A stretch of 64,000 nt of DNA, taken from contig NZ_CP115159.1 of assembly GCF_027594425.1 (NCBI RefSeq), positions 2,035,001 through 2,099,000 of the forward strand, given 5' to 3'. The notes under the pieces are model-generated. The model was not told the origin of the DNA. It ran no database searches and saw only the letters and a program-made list of their open reading frames with translations. Both the position numbers and the translations under genes were made by a program. Numbering within the stretch: position 1 is the stretch's first letter; the number at the start of each line of letters is the position of its first letter. Below are positions 55,844 through 64,000 of this stretch, piece by piece. This stretch comes from Zunongwangia sp. HGR-M22. Lineage in GTDB: Bacteria; Bacteroidota; Bacteroidia; Flavobacteriales; Flavobacteriaceae.

Positions 55844-57057
55844 GGTTTGTAGAGCTCATTTTTAGCAAGACATTTGGCGATATCGGCATATACTTTACCT
55901 ATATTTTCTTCGGAATAATTCCCTCTTAAACCACCTATAATTCGATTGGCAAGTGATCCTTTCTGAATAATGTATTCGATTGATTGCTGATGTTTTTCAG
56001 AAATGTTATCTTTAACTCTTTCATATATATTCTTCCACACATCACCAATTTCTGAAGTTTCCGTCAATCCAAAAATTTTAAGATAAGCAATATTGCTTAT
56101 CACACCTCGTTCAGCATCTTTTATAGCCTCATTCAGGATTTTGAGCAAATCGTCCTCTTTCCAACTTTTCTGATCTGCTAGAGAAATAAAATCTTCGTTT
56201 ACCAAAACTTTTAAAGTCTCTATAATAAAAACTGCAATTGCGATGTCTGCTTTGGGGCATTCCTGTAAATCGATCACCCTAATTTCTATGGCACCACGAT
56301 CAAATCTTGCGATTGCTCCTCTAGAATTTAGAAAATGATGTTCTAGGATTCCATTTTTATCATGAGCCTTAATGGCTTTTTTTATAGGTTCAAAAATCCC
56401 TCGGTGATATTCTTCTTTATTATAAAGACACTCTGGAATTACTTTCCCGGCCATCTCTGGTATTTCTTTTTGGTTGGTTTTATAAACTTCCATACGGCTA
56501 TCCATAAAACCGGTTAATTGTCCTTCGAATATTGGTGAGGACGCACTAATCGCCGGGATAATTGGTAATAAAATTCGTATCCCAGCGTGCAATTTTTCAA
56601 ATTCAGCATCATCTGCAAATGGCAGATTTATATGCATGCTTTGTACATTGCTCCATCCATGACCACTACAATCAAAAATTTGGTTGTACAGCTCATAAAT
56701 ATCATTATTATCGTGTTCCCATAATTTAGTTTCCTTTAAGGGATTCATTAGCGGATGTGCAGCTGTAGGCAACAATTGAGCATCTAAAGCCTCTAAAAGC
56801 TTATTGATCTCAGAAACATTTTCGGCAAATAATTTATCTAAATTTTCAATATTAGAAATTGGTACAGCTGTTTTTAACTCTACCACATGAGCTACTAACT
56901 CGTTACTCCATTCAATTTTACCATTAGCAACATCAGAAGTTAGATTTCCTGTTTTTTCGATAAAAAGTTTATCAGTGATCGGCACAATTTTTAGCTGGCG
57001 ATCTACCAGCATATATTCCAATTCTATTCCGTAAACTTCGAAAATATGATATCCCAT
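55840..57057 (-). CDS. GCS2-type carboxylate-amine ligase (glutamate-cysteine ligase family)
   Basis: A 405-residue ATP-dependent carboxylate-amine ligase with the GCS2/YbdK fold. Evidence: the first glutamate motif (GIELEYMLVD, 10-19), the substrate-binding SMHINLPF block (about 140-148) and a late RGAIEIRVIDLQE segment. YbdK-like members join an amino acid to glutamate or a related carboxylate; the partner is unknown. It overlaps the amidohydrolase gene by 4 nt and follows the RimK-like gene by 1 nt, so the three genes form a tight operon. Confidence 0.87.
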   Translation of the reverse strand: MGYHIFEVYGIELEYMLVDRQLKIVPITDKLFIEKTGNLTSDVANGKIEWSNELVAHVVELKTAVPISNIENLDKLFAENVSEINKLLEALDAQLLPTAAHPLMNPLKETKLWEHDNNDIYELYNQIFDCSGHGWSNVQSMHINLPFADDAEFEKLHAGIRILLPIIPAISASSPIFEGQLTGFMDSRMEVYKTNQKEIPEMAGKVIPECLYNKEEYHRGIFEPIKKAIKAHDKNGILEHHFLNSRGAIARFDRGAIEIRVIDLQECPKADIAIAVFIIETLKVLVNEDFISLADQKSWKEDDLLKILNEAIKDAERGVISNIAYLKIFGLTETSEIGDVWKNIYERVKDNISEKHQQSIEYIIQKGSLANRIIGGLRGNYSEENIGKVYADIAKCLAKNELYKP

Positions 57058-57058
57058 A

Positions 57059-58510
57059 TTATTTTTTCTCTAGCCTGTTTTTTAAGGCCGTGATGATTAA
57101 CTTATACACTTCTTCGCCATAAAAACGATCCTCTACACCAAAATCGATATTTGGATTATCATTAATTTCGATCACCATAGCTTCTCCATTAATTTCCTTA
57201 ATATCAATTCCGTAGAGCCCTTCTCCCATCAATTTAGTAGAGCGTAATGCTAAATCTAATATTTTTTCTGGAACTTCTTCTAAGGCCATCGTATCTGCAT
57301 TGCCATCTTGATCGTGTTTATTTTTAGCATTCCAGTTGTATATTTGCCAGTGTCCTTTTGCCATATAATATCGACAGGCATAAAAAGCTTTTCCATCTAA
57401 AACACCGATTCTCCAATCGTAATCTGAAGGTGTAAATTGTTGTGCAATGATAAGCTCAGATTCTTTAAGCATTTTAGTTACAAGCTCGTGGTATTCTTCT
57501 TCGGTCTTTGCTTTTTTAACGCCAAAACTAAATGTGGAATCTGGAGATTTTAAGACTACCGGTAAACCAATTTCAGCCAAAATAGCATCTTTATTCTCTT
57601 TATGAATAATCATGGTTTTTGGCGTCAATATTCCAGCATTTTGTAAAGCTTCTGCCATAAATACTTTATTGCAACATTTTAAAATGGCATCTGGATAATC
57701 GATAATAGCGATGCCTTCCTGTTGTGCTTTTCTAGCAAATGCATAAGCTTCATTGTGAACTTCGGTGCTTTGTCTTATAAAAAGGGCATCAAAAGAGGAT
57801 AATCTTGATAAGTCTTTTGGGGAAAGAAATTCAACATAAAAATTCATCTTCTCGGCAACTTCTGCAAATTTCTTTAATGCTTTGGCATTACTAGGCGGTG
57901 CCGGATCGTCTTTTTGCACAAGAATAGCCAAATCGTAATCATACTGCTGCGGTTTTACAGTATCATACCTTTTTTTAGAAAAGTAATCACTGGCAAAAAA
58001 GTACATACTTTCTAAGTGATCTTCTGGGATTTCAGATTCAGATAAAGCTTTTATACTTTTAATATTCCACTTATTACTAAAACTGAACTTTACTTGTAAA
58101 AATGGAATCTGAAAATGTCTAAAGAAAAGTGAACTTACTTCCTTATATTTTTGAGCTACATTTTGTCCAAAATAAATACTAAGCACAAATTCCTGAGATT
58201 TGATAGATTTTAGTGATTTTTGAATCACATCATCAAATTCTTCAGAAATTACTTTCACCAATTTCGGCTCTCTTAAATCTACAAGATTTTTCACTGTGGG
58301 AATAGCCAAATGGCCTCTTGCTTCAGCTAAAAGAGAAACGTAATACCCTCTAGATTGATAATTGTAATTTTTGGAGAGATTGAAAATACGTGCGTTTTTT
58401 ATCTTAGCATATTTAGGATTGGTTAGATAATCCTGAGAAGATATAATATGTACATTTTCAAGTTTAACCGGCCACTTTTCAGGCTGATTTACTATTAAAA
58501 ATTTATTCAT
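57059..58510 (-). CDS. RimK-family ATP-grasp ligase with N-terminal RLAN domain
   Basis: A 483-residue protein. The N-terminal part (about 1-190) is an extra domain of the RLAN type (FLIVNQPEKWPVKLENVHII). The C-terminal ATP-grasp ligase (about 270-480) has GLPVVLKSPDSTFSFGVKKA and a closing VIEINDNPNIDFGVED with the metal-binding Glu-Asn pair. RimK-like enzymes add amino acids, often glutamate, to peptides or proteins. It is the first gene of the operon and is likely to supply a conjugate further processed by the GCS2 and amidohydrolase products. Confidence 0.88.
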   Translation of the reverse strand: MNKFLIVNQPEKWPVKLENVHIISSQDYLTNPKYAKIKNARIFNLSKNYNYQSRGYYVSLLAEARGHLAIPTVKNLVDLREPKLVKVISEEFDDVIQKSLKSIKSQEFVLSIYFGQNVAQKYKEVSSLFFRHFQIPFLQVKFSFSNKWNIKSIKALSESEIPEDHLESMYFFASDYFSKKRYDTVKPQQYDYDLAILVQKDDPAPPSNAKALKKFAEVAEKMNFYVEFLSPKDLSRLSSFDALFIRQSTEVHNEAYAFARKAQQEGIAIIDYPDAILKCCNKVFMAEALQNAGILTPKTMIIHKENKDAILAEIGLPVVLKSPDSTFSFGVKKAKTEEEYHELVTKMLKESELIIAQQFTPSDYDWRIGVLDGKAFYACRYYMAKGHWQIYNWNAKNKHDQDGNADTMALEEVPEKILDLALRSTKLMGEGLYGIDIKEINGEAMVIEINDNPNIDFGVEDRFYGEEVYKLIITALKNRLEKK

Positions 58511-58597
58511 TTATTATAAGAAATAATCAATCAAATGTAGCTGAAAAAATAATAGAAAATCATAAAATTTTGAGAATATATAGATTTTTCTTCAAAT

Positions 58598-58640
58598 AAA
58601 AAGCCACCTTAAAACGAAAGTTTAAAGGTGCTTTTTGATA
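58598..58640 (-). terminator. Terminator after the barrel remnant
   Basis: An imperfect stem (AAAAAGCCACCTTAAA with TTTAAAGGTGCTTTTT, one bulge) around a short loop, on the 3' side of the minus-strand remnant gene. Confidence 0.7.
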
Positions 58641-58656
58641 TTAAATTCTTTTTATT

Positions 58657-59121
58657 TTAGTGAAAAGAATACTGCAAGCCTAAAGTCCAGCTGTCATCAT
58701 TTTTAAGTTGAATTCCGTTTAAATCCTGATATAATGGAAAAGCATATTCAACACCTATTCTTACATTTTTCAATCTTCCCTGAGGGATATAAAAATTAGC
58801 TCCAAAAGCCGAATTTATATATTTTCCACCCTGATTTTGCGTATTTGCGGTTGTTACCATCATTGGATTTAAATCTGCATAACAACCATCAATCTTTCCT
58901 ACTGTTTTAGCTTCTATCCTTCCCGAAACACTAAATGAATTTAAAAGTTTAGCAGTAATCCAGTTATTCCATATTAATTGATTCCCAAAGCGATAATCAT
59001 GATCATTTTTGCCCAATCTTAATACTCCGTTTACTTGAGAACCAAAAGATAAAATTTGTCCTTGTAACAGATAAGTCACTGCAAGTTTTGGGTCCCAGGT
59101 GCCGCTACTTTTATTGCAAAC
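58657..59121 (-). pseudogene. C-terminal remnant of an outer-membrane beta-barrel (transporter-like) protein
   Basis: About 155 codons from a TGA at 59122-59124 to the stop at 58657, with GTG at 59079 as the only usable start. The text SSGTWDPKL, then TYLLQGQILSFGSQVNG, then DLNPMMVTTANTQNQGGKYINSAFGANFYI, ends in alternating beta strands and a terminal aromatic LQYSFH. It matches the end of a flavobacterial barrel family that is normally more than 300 residues. No signal peptide or first strands are present, so the gene is judged truncated. The terminator beyond the stop is intact. Confidence 0.72.
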
Positions 59122-59155
59122 TCATAAACTTGAAGCTTGCATCTTCAGTAAAAAA

Positions 59156-59536
59156 TTAACTACAACTTGGGGGATGTTCTATTCTTCTGTAATATGGATT
59201 GGAAATAAAATGTTTATAAAAAACAATCTTTTTATTTACCTTGAATAGCTCTAATTGGCTAAAATAAATATGCCTTGGAATTTCTAGATATAGAGGAAGA
59301 AAAGAATTGGCGATTCTGGCTGAAGTATTTGCTTTCTCCGTTTTGTTAGATTGATTCAGCTGCTGCATTAGATAACATTTCCCATTGCAATTAAGTGCCG
59401 GCTGATCTTGATTTACACAGTAATTCTCAATAATATAATCCAGATTAAATTGGTAATAAGAAATCTCTCCGATTTGGAAAACCGGGCGGTAAGCAAGAGA
59501 AACTAAAATTAAAATCGCTAAAAGTTGTTTCAGCAT
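59156..59536 (-). CDS. Exported hypothetical protein with CNGKCYL motif
   Basis: A 126-residue protein with a hydrophobic signal (MLKQLLAILILVSLAYR), then a soluble region with CVNQDQPALNCNGKCYLMQQL (two cysteines of a CxxxC motif) and a C-terminal CS end. Members of this flavobacterial family are often found beside TonB-receptor or metal-related genes. The function is unknown. It precedes the barrel remnant on the same strand, with 32 nt to the in-frame stop of the remnant, as though the two once formed one operon. Confidence 0.72.
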   Translation of the reverse strand: MLKQLLAILILVSLAYRPVFQIGEISYYQFNLDYIIENYCVNQDQPALNCNGKCYLMQQLNQSNKTEKANTSARIANSFLPLYLEIPRHIYFSQLELFKVNKKIVFYKHFISNPYYRRIEHPPSCS

Positions 59537-59699
59537 CTGAATTTAAATTCTGCTTGCAAAAGTACGTTGAGAATTCAAAAAAAGAAGAGTTATTTTTAGG
59601 TTTTCTTAAAATAATGGATCAAATTTTTCTATTCAATATTCTACCTTTCAGTTCAAAAATTAATTCCTATTTTACCAATCTTAACCATAAATTAAATAC

Positions 59700-60989
59700 A
59701 TGAAAATAAGACAAATTGGCCTTTTTGCGCTACTATTTGCGCAGGTAGGTTTCGCTCAAAACAGCGAAAATGAAAAGTTAGTTGAAAAAGCAAGAAAAAT
59801 TCATGAGAAAGTAATTACCATCGATACGCACAACGACTTTAGTGTCAATAATTTTACCCACGATCATAATTATACAGAGAATTTAGACACTCAAGTAAAT
59901 CTTCCAAAGATGGAAGAAGGTGGTATGGATGTTTCTTGGCTGATTGTGTATACAGGGCAAGGTGATTTAGATGCGGAAGGATATAAAAAGGCGTATGATA
60001 ACGCGATGGCGAAGTTTAACGCGATACATAAGCTAACAGAAGAAATAGCTCCAGATAAAATAGGTTTGGCTACAACTTCAAAAGAAGTAAGAAAACTGGT
60101 AAAAGAAGGTAAGAAAGTAGCCATGATCGGTGTAGAAAACGGCTATCCTATCGGTACCGATATCAAAAATGTTGAAAAATTTTACGATTTAGGAGCACGA
60201 TATATGTCTTTGGCTCATAATGGGCATAGTCAATTAAGCGATTCGAACACAGGAGAAGCTGATAATGTATGGTTGAACAATGGATTAAGTGATTTGGGGA
60301 AAGAAGTACTTAAAGAAATGAATCGATTAGGCATTATGATTGATGTTTCACATCCTTCAAAAGAAGCGATCAAGCAAATGTTTGAACTTTCTAAGGCACC
60401 GTTAATCGCTTCACATTCTTCTGCCAGAGCATTGTGCGATCATAGTAGAAATTTGGATGATGAGCTACTGGAACTTTTTAATGAACATGGTGGCGTGATC
60501 CAAACCGTCGCATTTAGTTCTTATATAAATACTGAAAAAGATAAAGCTTTTGGTGACGCTAAGAATAAAGTATATGAAGATAAAGCTGAAAAAATGGGCT
60601 TCGAAATACTTTCTTGGGGAGAAGTTCGTGAACTTGATGAAACCGAAAGAGAATCTTATATCGAAAAATATAAAAAGCTAGTAGCAGATTCTGAAGAGGA
60701 AGTTGAAGCATTAAAACAAACCATAAGCCCGGTGAACGTTTCAGATTTCGTAGATCATATTGATTATTTGGTTGAAAAAGTTGGAATCGATCAAGTAGGA
60801 ATTAGCTCAGATTTTGATGGTGGCGGCGGAATTGATGGTTGGGATGATGCCTCTGAAACTTTCAATGTAACTTTAGAATTGGTGAAAAGAGGTTATTCTA
60901 AAAAAGAAATTGCAAAACTTTGGGGAGAAAATTTATTGCGTGTTTTAGATGAAGTTGAAGAGGTAGCTAAAGAAATTCAAAAGGCATAA
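59700..60989 (+). CDS. Membrane dipeptidase (M19 family), exported
   Basis: A 429-residue metallopeptidase with a signal peptide (1-19, ending GFAQ). The zinc ligands are in TIDTHNDF (HxD, about 42-47), GVENGYPI, MIDVSHPS (about 217-224) and SHSSARALCDHSRN (about 233-246); GISSDFDGG (about 367-375) completes the site. It cleaves dipeptides and perhaps D-amino-acid peptides in the periplasm or at the outer membrane. It is a single gene closed by a 19-bp perfect terminator. Confidence 0.93.
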   Translation: MKIRQIGLFALLFAQVGFAQNSENEKLVEKARKIHEKVITIDTHNDFSVNNFTHDHNYTENLDTQVNLPKMEEGGMDVSWLIVYTGQGDLDAEGYKKAYDNAMAKFNAIHKLTEEIAPDKIGLATTSKEVRKLVKEGKKVAMIGVENGYPIGTDIKNVEKFYDLGARYMSLAHNGHSQLSDSNTGEADNVWLNNGLSDLGKEVLKEMNRLGIMIDVSHPSKEAIKQMFELSKAPLIASHSSARALCDHSRNLDDELLELFNEHGGVIQTVAFSSYINTEKDKAFGDAKNKVYEDKAEKMGFEILSWGEVRELDETERESYIEKYKKLVADSEEEVEALKQTISPVNVSDFVDHIDYLVEKVGIDQVGISSDFDGGGGIDGWDDASETFNVTLELVKRGYSKKEIAKLWGENLLRVLDEVEEVAKEIQKA

Positions 60990-61004
60990 AATCTCGAAAA
61001 TTTT

Positions 61005-61053
61005 AAAAATCGTTATTCTAATTCAATATTGTGCAATTAGAATAACGATTTTT
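61005..61053. terminator. Bidirectional terminator with perfect 19-bp stem
   Basis: Arms 61005-61023 and 61035-61053 are perfectly complementary, with an 11-nt loop, between the convergent dipeptidase and TVP38-type genes. Confidence 0.92.
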
Positions 61054-61085
61054 ATTTCCGAAGAAATTATAAAATGCTGAGAACC

Positions 61086-61793
61086 TTAATCTTTATTTCG
61101 TTTCTTTTTGTCCCAAAAAACGTATAATCCAAAGAGCGCTAAACTTACCAGAGATCCCCACAATAAACCAGATTTTAACTGATCTGTACTTCTACCTAAA
61201 ACAGCTATAAAAATGGTTAAAGGCGCAATGCCAACCAGTGTTGCTCCTATAAATTTCCAATAGGTCATTTTTAAAATTCCGCCTACAAAACTAATAGCAT
61301 CATTAGACAGAAACGGATTTAATCTTGTAACAATTACGGCCCAAAAACCATAATCGTCAATAAAATCGGCTATTTTTTGCTCATTCTTCTCTCCTATTAA
61401 TTTCTCAACGATTACAGGACCAAAATAACGGCCAATAATATACCCAATGCTACTTGCTAAGAAAACGGCCACAAAAACAATTAAACTACCCCAAATTGGG
61501 CCATAGGCAATAATAGAAACAACCATTAAAGCAACTGACGGTATTACAATCAAAAACATCTGAACGATCATGGCTAATATTAGCATCAAAGGTCCAAACC
61601 AGCCAAATCTCTCTACCCAATTACTTATTTTTTTCTCGTCTCCGCTAGTAAGCACTCTCCAAGCTTCATCCATAAAATCCTGCACAGAAGGAACCAAAAA
61701 ATAAGATGCCACTATAGCGGCAACAAGTGCTAGTGATACATACAAGGGTGTTTTACTCTTACTAACCGAAGTCGATTTTATTTCATCTTTCAT
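61086..61793 (-). CDS. TVP38/TMEM64-family (VTT) membrane protein
   Basis: A 235-residue inner-membrane protein with about six helices (first at 17-35). The VTT-domain features are ASSIGYIIGRYFGP (about 106-119) and VTRLNPFLSNDAISFVGGI (about 155-173). TVP38/TMEM64 relatives act in lipid or polyprenyl-carrier transport and membrane homeostasis. It starts 3 nt after the stop of the SdiA-regulated-like gene, so they are co-transcribed. Confidence 0.9.
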   Translation of the reverse strand: MKDEIKSTSVSKSKTPLYVSLALVAAIVASYFLVPSVQDFMDEAWRVLTSGDEKKISNWVERFGWFGPLMLILAMIVQMFLIVIPSVALMVVSIIAYGPIWGSLIVFVAVFLASSIGYIIGRYFGPVIVEKLIGEKNEQKIADFIDDYGFWAVIVTRLNPFLSNDAISFVGGILKMTYWKFIGATLVGIAPLTIFIAVLGRSTDQLKSGLLWGSLVSLALFGLYVFWDKKKRNKD

Positions 61794-61796
61794 AAA

Positions 61797-62651
61797 TTAG
61801 TTTAGATTTACTCTAAGAATATTTGCTGGATCACTATGACCTTCATTTGAAATGAAAAGCTCCCCGTTCTTTTTGAAAGCAATACCCTCTGGCTGATAAA
61901 ACTTTTCACGCTTTAACAAATAAAGTTTTTTAGAATCTCCATTAGGCGATAAAACCAATAATTTAGGATTTCTACCGTCGGTTATATAAATCTCTCCGGT
62001 AACTGGATTAATATTTACTTCAGATGGCATCATAACCATCAATTTATTTTTTCTTTTAACATCAGAAAATATGGGATCTTCAAGATCTATAGCATACGCC
62101 GGGGTTTGCAGTAATTTTTTAGTTTCAAGATCAAAAGCATAAATACCCTTTGTATTATTGCTAAGTGGATCACGATCTTTTACGGCGATTAACAATCGGT
62201 TATTTTTTAAATCGGCACACAATCCTTCAGCATTATGCTTTGCTTTTATAAACGTTTCGTGTTTAGTAACTTTTTTATTTTCATCTAGATAGTGCTGTAC
62301 TTCAAATATTACACCATCACTGCGCAATACATAAGCATTATTCCCAATTAAAGCAAGTCCTTCGTAATCACCAGATTTACCAAATTTTATTTCCTGTTCA
62401 ATTTTTTTAGAAAGAAGATTATAGATAAAAATAATTCCTTCTTCGTCTTGTATTGCGGCCATACGTTCGTCGTCCACAAAATCCATCCCAGATATTTCTT
62501 CTAATCGATTGGGCAGATCCCATTTTTGCTCAATTTCATATTCTTCCTCAAAATCTTTTCTTTCCAAACTAAAAGGAAAATCCATCGTAAAATAGATAAA
62601 GGCTACCAATCCTAAAATCCCAATTACAATGACTGCTGCAATTTTACTCAT
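61797..62651 (-). CDS. SdiA-regulated/YjiK-like periplasmic beta-propeller protein
   Basis: A 284-residue protein anchored by one N-terminal helix (about 3-20). The rest is repeated beta segments: LEEISGMDFVDDERMAAIQDEEGIIFIY, GDYEGLALIGNNAYVLRSDG, HNAEGLCADLKNNRLLIAVKD and a late FYQPEGIAFKKNGELFISNEG. These are the acidic propeller blades of the SdiA-regulated family. The role is unknown, and its location is the periplasmic side of the inner membrane. It precedes a TVP38-type gene by 3 nt. Confidence 0.85.
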   Translation of the reverse strand: MSKIAAVIVIGILGLVAFIYFTMDFPFSLERKDFEEEYEIEQKWDLPNRLEEISGMDFVDDERMAAIQDEEGIIFIYNLLSKKIEQEIKFGKSGDYEGLALIGNNAYVLRSDGVIFEVQHYLDENKKVTKHETFIKAKHNAEGLCADLKNNRLLIAVKDRDPLSNNTKGIYAFDLETKKLLQTPAYAIDLEDPIFSDVKRKNKLMVMMPSEVNINPVTGEIYITDGRNPKLLVLSPNGDSKKLYLLKREKFYQPEGIAFKKNGELFISNEGHSDPANILRVNLN

Positions 62652-62991
62652 ATACTTTTTCTTAATCTCTGTATTTATTAAAGGTATAGGCTATTTTGAA
62701 ATTATCCAGAATAATATTTATTGCTGAAGATTTCGATTACCTGCCACAGCTGTATTAGGTTTATATACAAATATTTAATAGTTCTTACTTGAATTATTTA
62801 TTTCGATCAATAGAAATTTTATAATTCAATTATCGCTTATCTATCCTAGATTTATTGTTGATAAATTAGGAATTTAACAAAGATAGAAAGCTTAAAACAA
62901 AAGTATACTTTTCACCTTTTAAAACTTTGATAAAAAAAGACATAACAGCAATTATATTAAAGCTCCTATTTATCCCATAGCTATAACGCAG
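62652..62991. other. Intergenic region (340 nt)
   Basis: AT-rich spacer between two minus-strand genes. No ORF, repeat or RNA fold was recognised. It should contain the promoter of the SdiA-regulated-like/TVP38 unit. Confidence 0.5.
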
Positions 62992-63627
62992 CTAAATTTT
63001 CTCTACCAAATTTTCCAATTCTTTTGCGACAGATGTTCCCTTCAATCCAACTTTATTTTCTAAATATTTCAAAATTTCAACAGAAGTGAACTGATAAGTT
63101 TCCCGAAGTCCTAAGATAATTTTTTCTAAATAGAAAGGATGTGGGGCATTGAGTTCCTCGCTCATAAACTTAGCGTTTGTAAAACTGAAAACGGGCATCT
63201 CATCATGAAATCCTAAAAATAGAATTCGGTCATACCAAACATCGGTGGCCACATCTAAATATCCTTGTTTTATTACCTTTTCAAAATCGATAGACAAATC
63301 CCCTCCAAAAGCGATTTCTTGTTTTACCAGATCTACAAACTGGCCTTTAGATATACTATAGACCTTCCCGTATGTTTTTGCAGTTTTATCCTCATTGGGC
63401 TTAATAAAAGCTGCGGCCCCGCCACTCCAAGTTCTGGAGCTTTTAGCAAAATATAGTTCATGATTTATAATAAAAGATTTATTTGCTTTTGGTAATGCTT
63501 TATCTTCACAGCCAACATATGTTCTTTTCGCACCTTTTGGAGTTCCACCAGCAACATAGCAAAGAAAACGATCCTCCATTAAATTAGAGCCGTAGCAGGC
63601 ATACCAAATCCTTTCAAAATTTCTCAT
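62992..63627 (-). CDS. Gamma-glutamylcyclotransferase-like protein
   Basis: A 211-residue protein with the cyclotransferase start YACYGSNL (8-15) and a following GGAAAFIKP block that fits the substrate-binding fold. The remainder is a typical beta-barrel region and a helical tail (about 165-211) that is longer than in the smallest members. It would cut gamma-glutamyl amino acids to 5-oxoproline and free amino acid. The catalytic glutamate is probably in the KQEIAFGG segment (about 111-118), but I cannot confirm this without an alignment. Confidence 0.78.
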   Translation of the reverse strand: MRNFERIWYACYGSNLMEDRFLCYVAGGTPKGAKRTYVGCEDKALPKANKSFIINHELYFAKSSRTWSGGAAAFIKPNEDKTAKTYGKVYSISKGQFVDLVKQEIAFGGDLSIDFEKVIKQGYLDVATDVWYDRILFLGFHDEMPVFSFTNAKFMSEELNAPHPFYLEKIILGLRETYQFTSVEILKYLENKVGLKGTSVAKELENLVEKI

Positions 63628-63825
63628 AATTTGTTTTGAAAGAACTTACTAAAATTTGCTCGGAAATCGCCTAATCTTAACTATTCTTTCATATTTAAAT
63701 TGATATTGCGAATACTTTGAAGCCAAATACATGCAAGCATTGTAAATTACTTGTTTAAAATTACCTTAAAATCAAAAGTTAATATTCTAAGACTTTGTTT
63801 CTTTGCAGCTAATTATTTCAATTTT

Positions 63826-64000
63826 ATGCTTTCCAGACTTAAAAAATCTCCCATTTTAAAATGGGCTTTACGAATATTTCTAGGTTTATTTGTTCTATTC
63901 ATATTATTTTTCACAAGTATTTATTTTGGGATGTGGGGCAAAATCCCTTCTAAAGAAGAACTTAGCCAATTACAGCAAAATAAAGCCACTCAAATACTTT
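63826..64000 (+). CDS. Penicillin-binding protein (transglycosylase), 5' part only
   Basis: Only the first 58 codons lie in the window and the gene runs off the right edge. The product starts with a basic N-terminus (LSRLKKSPILK), a single membrane helix (about 14-35, FLGLFVLFILFFTSIYFG), and then MWGKIPSKEELSQLQQNKAT. This is the typical entry into the glycosyltransferase-51 domain of class A penicillin-binding proteins (PBP1A/1C). The assignment rests on this short stretch. Confidence 0.65.
   Translation, partial: MLSRLKKSPILKWALRIFLGLFVLFILFFTSIYFGMWGKIPSKEELSQLQQNKATQIL

Noticed and set aside
58657-59121. Barrel remnant as a full short outer-membrane protein
   Set aside because: No signal peptide, no first strands and only a GTG start; the upstream frame closes at TGA 59122-59124. 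A short translation product cannot be excluded, but a functional barrel is unlikely.
1-64000. CRISPR arrays, tRNA or rRNA genes, insertion sequences and prophage genes
   Set aside because: None was seen: no regular spaced repeats, no cloverleaf or rRNA stretches, and no transposase or phage structural genes.

Overview
The window reads as chromosomal DNA from a marine-type member of the Bacteroidota, most likely family Flavobacteriaceae (Gramella/Zunongwangia-like; the genus is a guess). The signs are AT-rich DNA, weak or absent Shine-Dalgarno sites, promoters of the Bacteroidota form (TTG, about 19 nt, then TAnnTTTG; best case at 53942-53971), and many protein families typical of this group (HDIG 7TM protein, GreA/B-fold orphan, DUF6155, SatD/DUF3307 pair, CNGKCYL protein). 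No rRNA, tRNA, CRISPR array, IS element or phage gene was seen. Gene density is high, and strong hairpin terminators separate most convergent units.

Layout. 0.2-16 kb is rich in redox and detoxification enzymes: an FAD protein with an AEC permease, a quinone-reductase-like MDR, an Old Yellow Enzyme, a Crp/Fnr regulator, a Tat-exported aminotransferase with a second AEC permease, a FUSC transporter, a second MDR, two SDRs, and an ArsR/ArsO-like pair. 16-23.4 kb is membrane and osmotic biology: VTT-domain protein, DUF1206 protein, a 52-residue Pmp3-like peptide, galE, and an overlapping DUF3817/YbdG-like/EEP/MscS operon. 23.4-28.6 kb holds thioesterase, NUDIX, DUF72 and aldehyde dehydrogenase genes, then the SatD/DUF3307 pair. 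28.7-45.8 kb is mostly core: a GreA/B-fold protein, a PgpH-like HDIG protein, thiolase, a C40 peptidase, a TPR protein, gyrA, clpC, hutH, nnr, gcvT, an epimerase-like gene and a pterin dehydratase. 45.8-53.6 kb has a YebC-family gene, a GreB-like/gluconokinase/DoxX operon, a glycosyltransferase, aspartate kinase beside an ACT-type protein, a small membrane peptide, a glutamate-receptor-like potassium channel and a 3D-domain lipoprotein. 54-64 kb has an FKBP isomerase, OsmC, a three-gene RimK-like/GCS2/N-formylglutamate amidohydrolase operon, a decayed outer-membrane protein gene, an M19 dipeptidase, a TVP38 protein, an SdiA-regulated-like protein, a gamma-glutamylcyclotransferase-like protein and the first 58 codons of a probable penicillin-binding protein.

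The most interesting loci are the amidoligase-type operon (55.2-58.5 kb), the ionotropic-receptor-like channel (52-53 kb), two separate enzyme-plus-AEC-permease pairs (0.2-2.7 and 6.6-8.9 kb), a two-gene arsR-arsO unit without reductase or efflux gene, and the truncated barrel gene at 58.7-59.1 kb. Nothing in the window is clearly a wholly new system. The amidoligase operon is the best candidate for uncharacterised chemistry.
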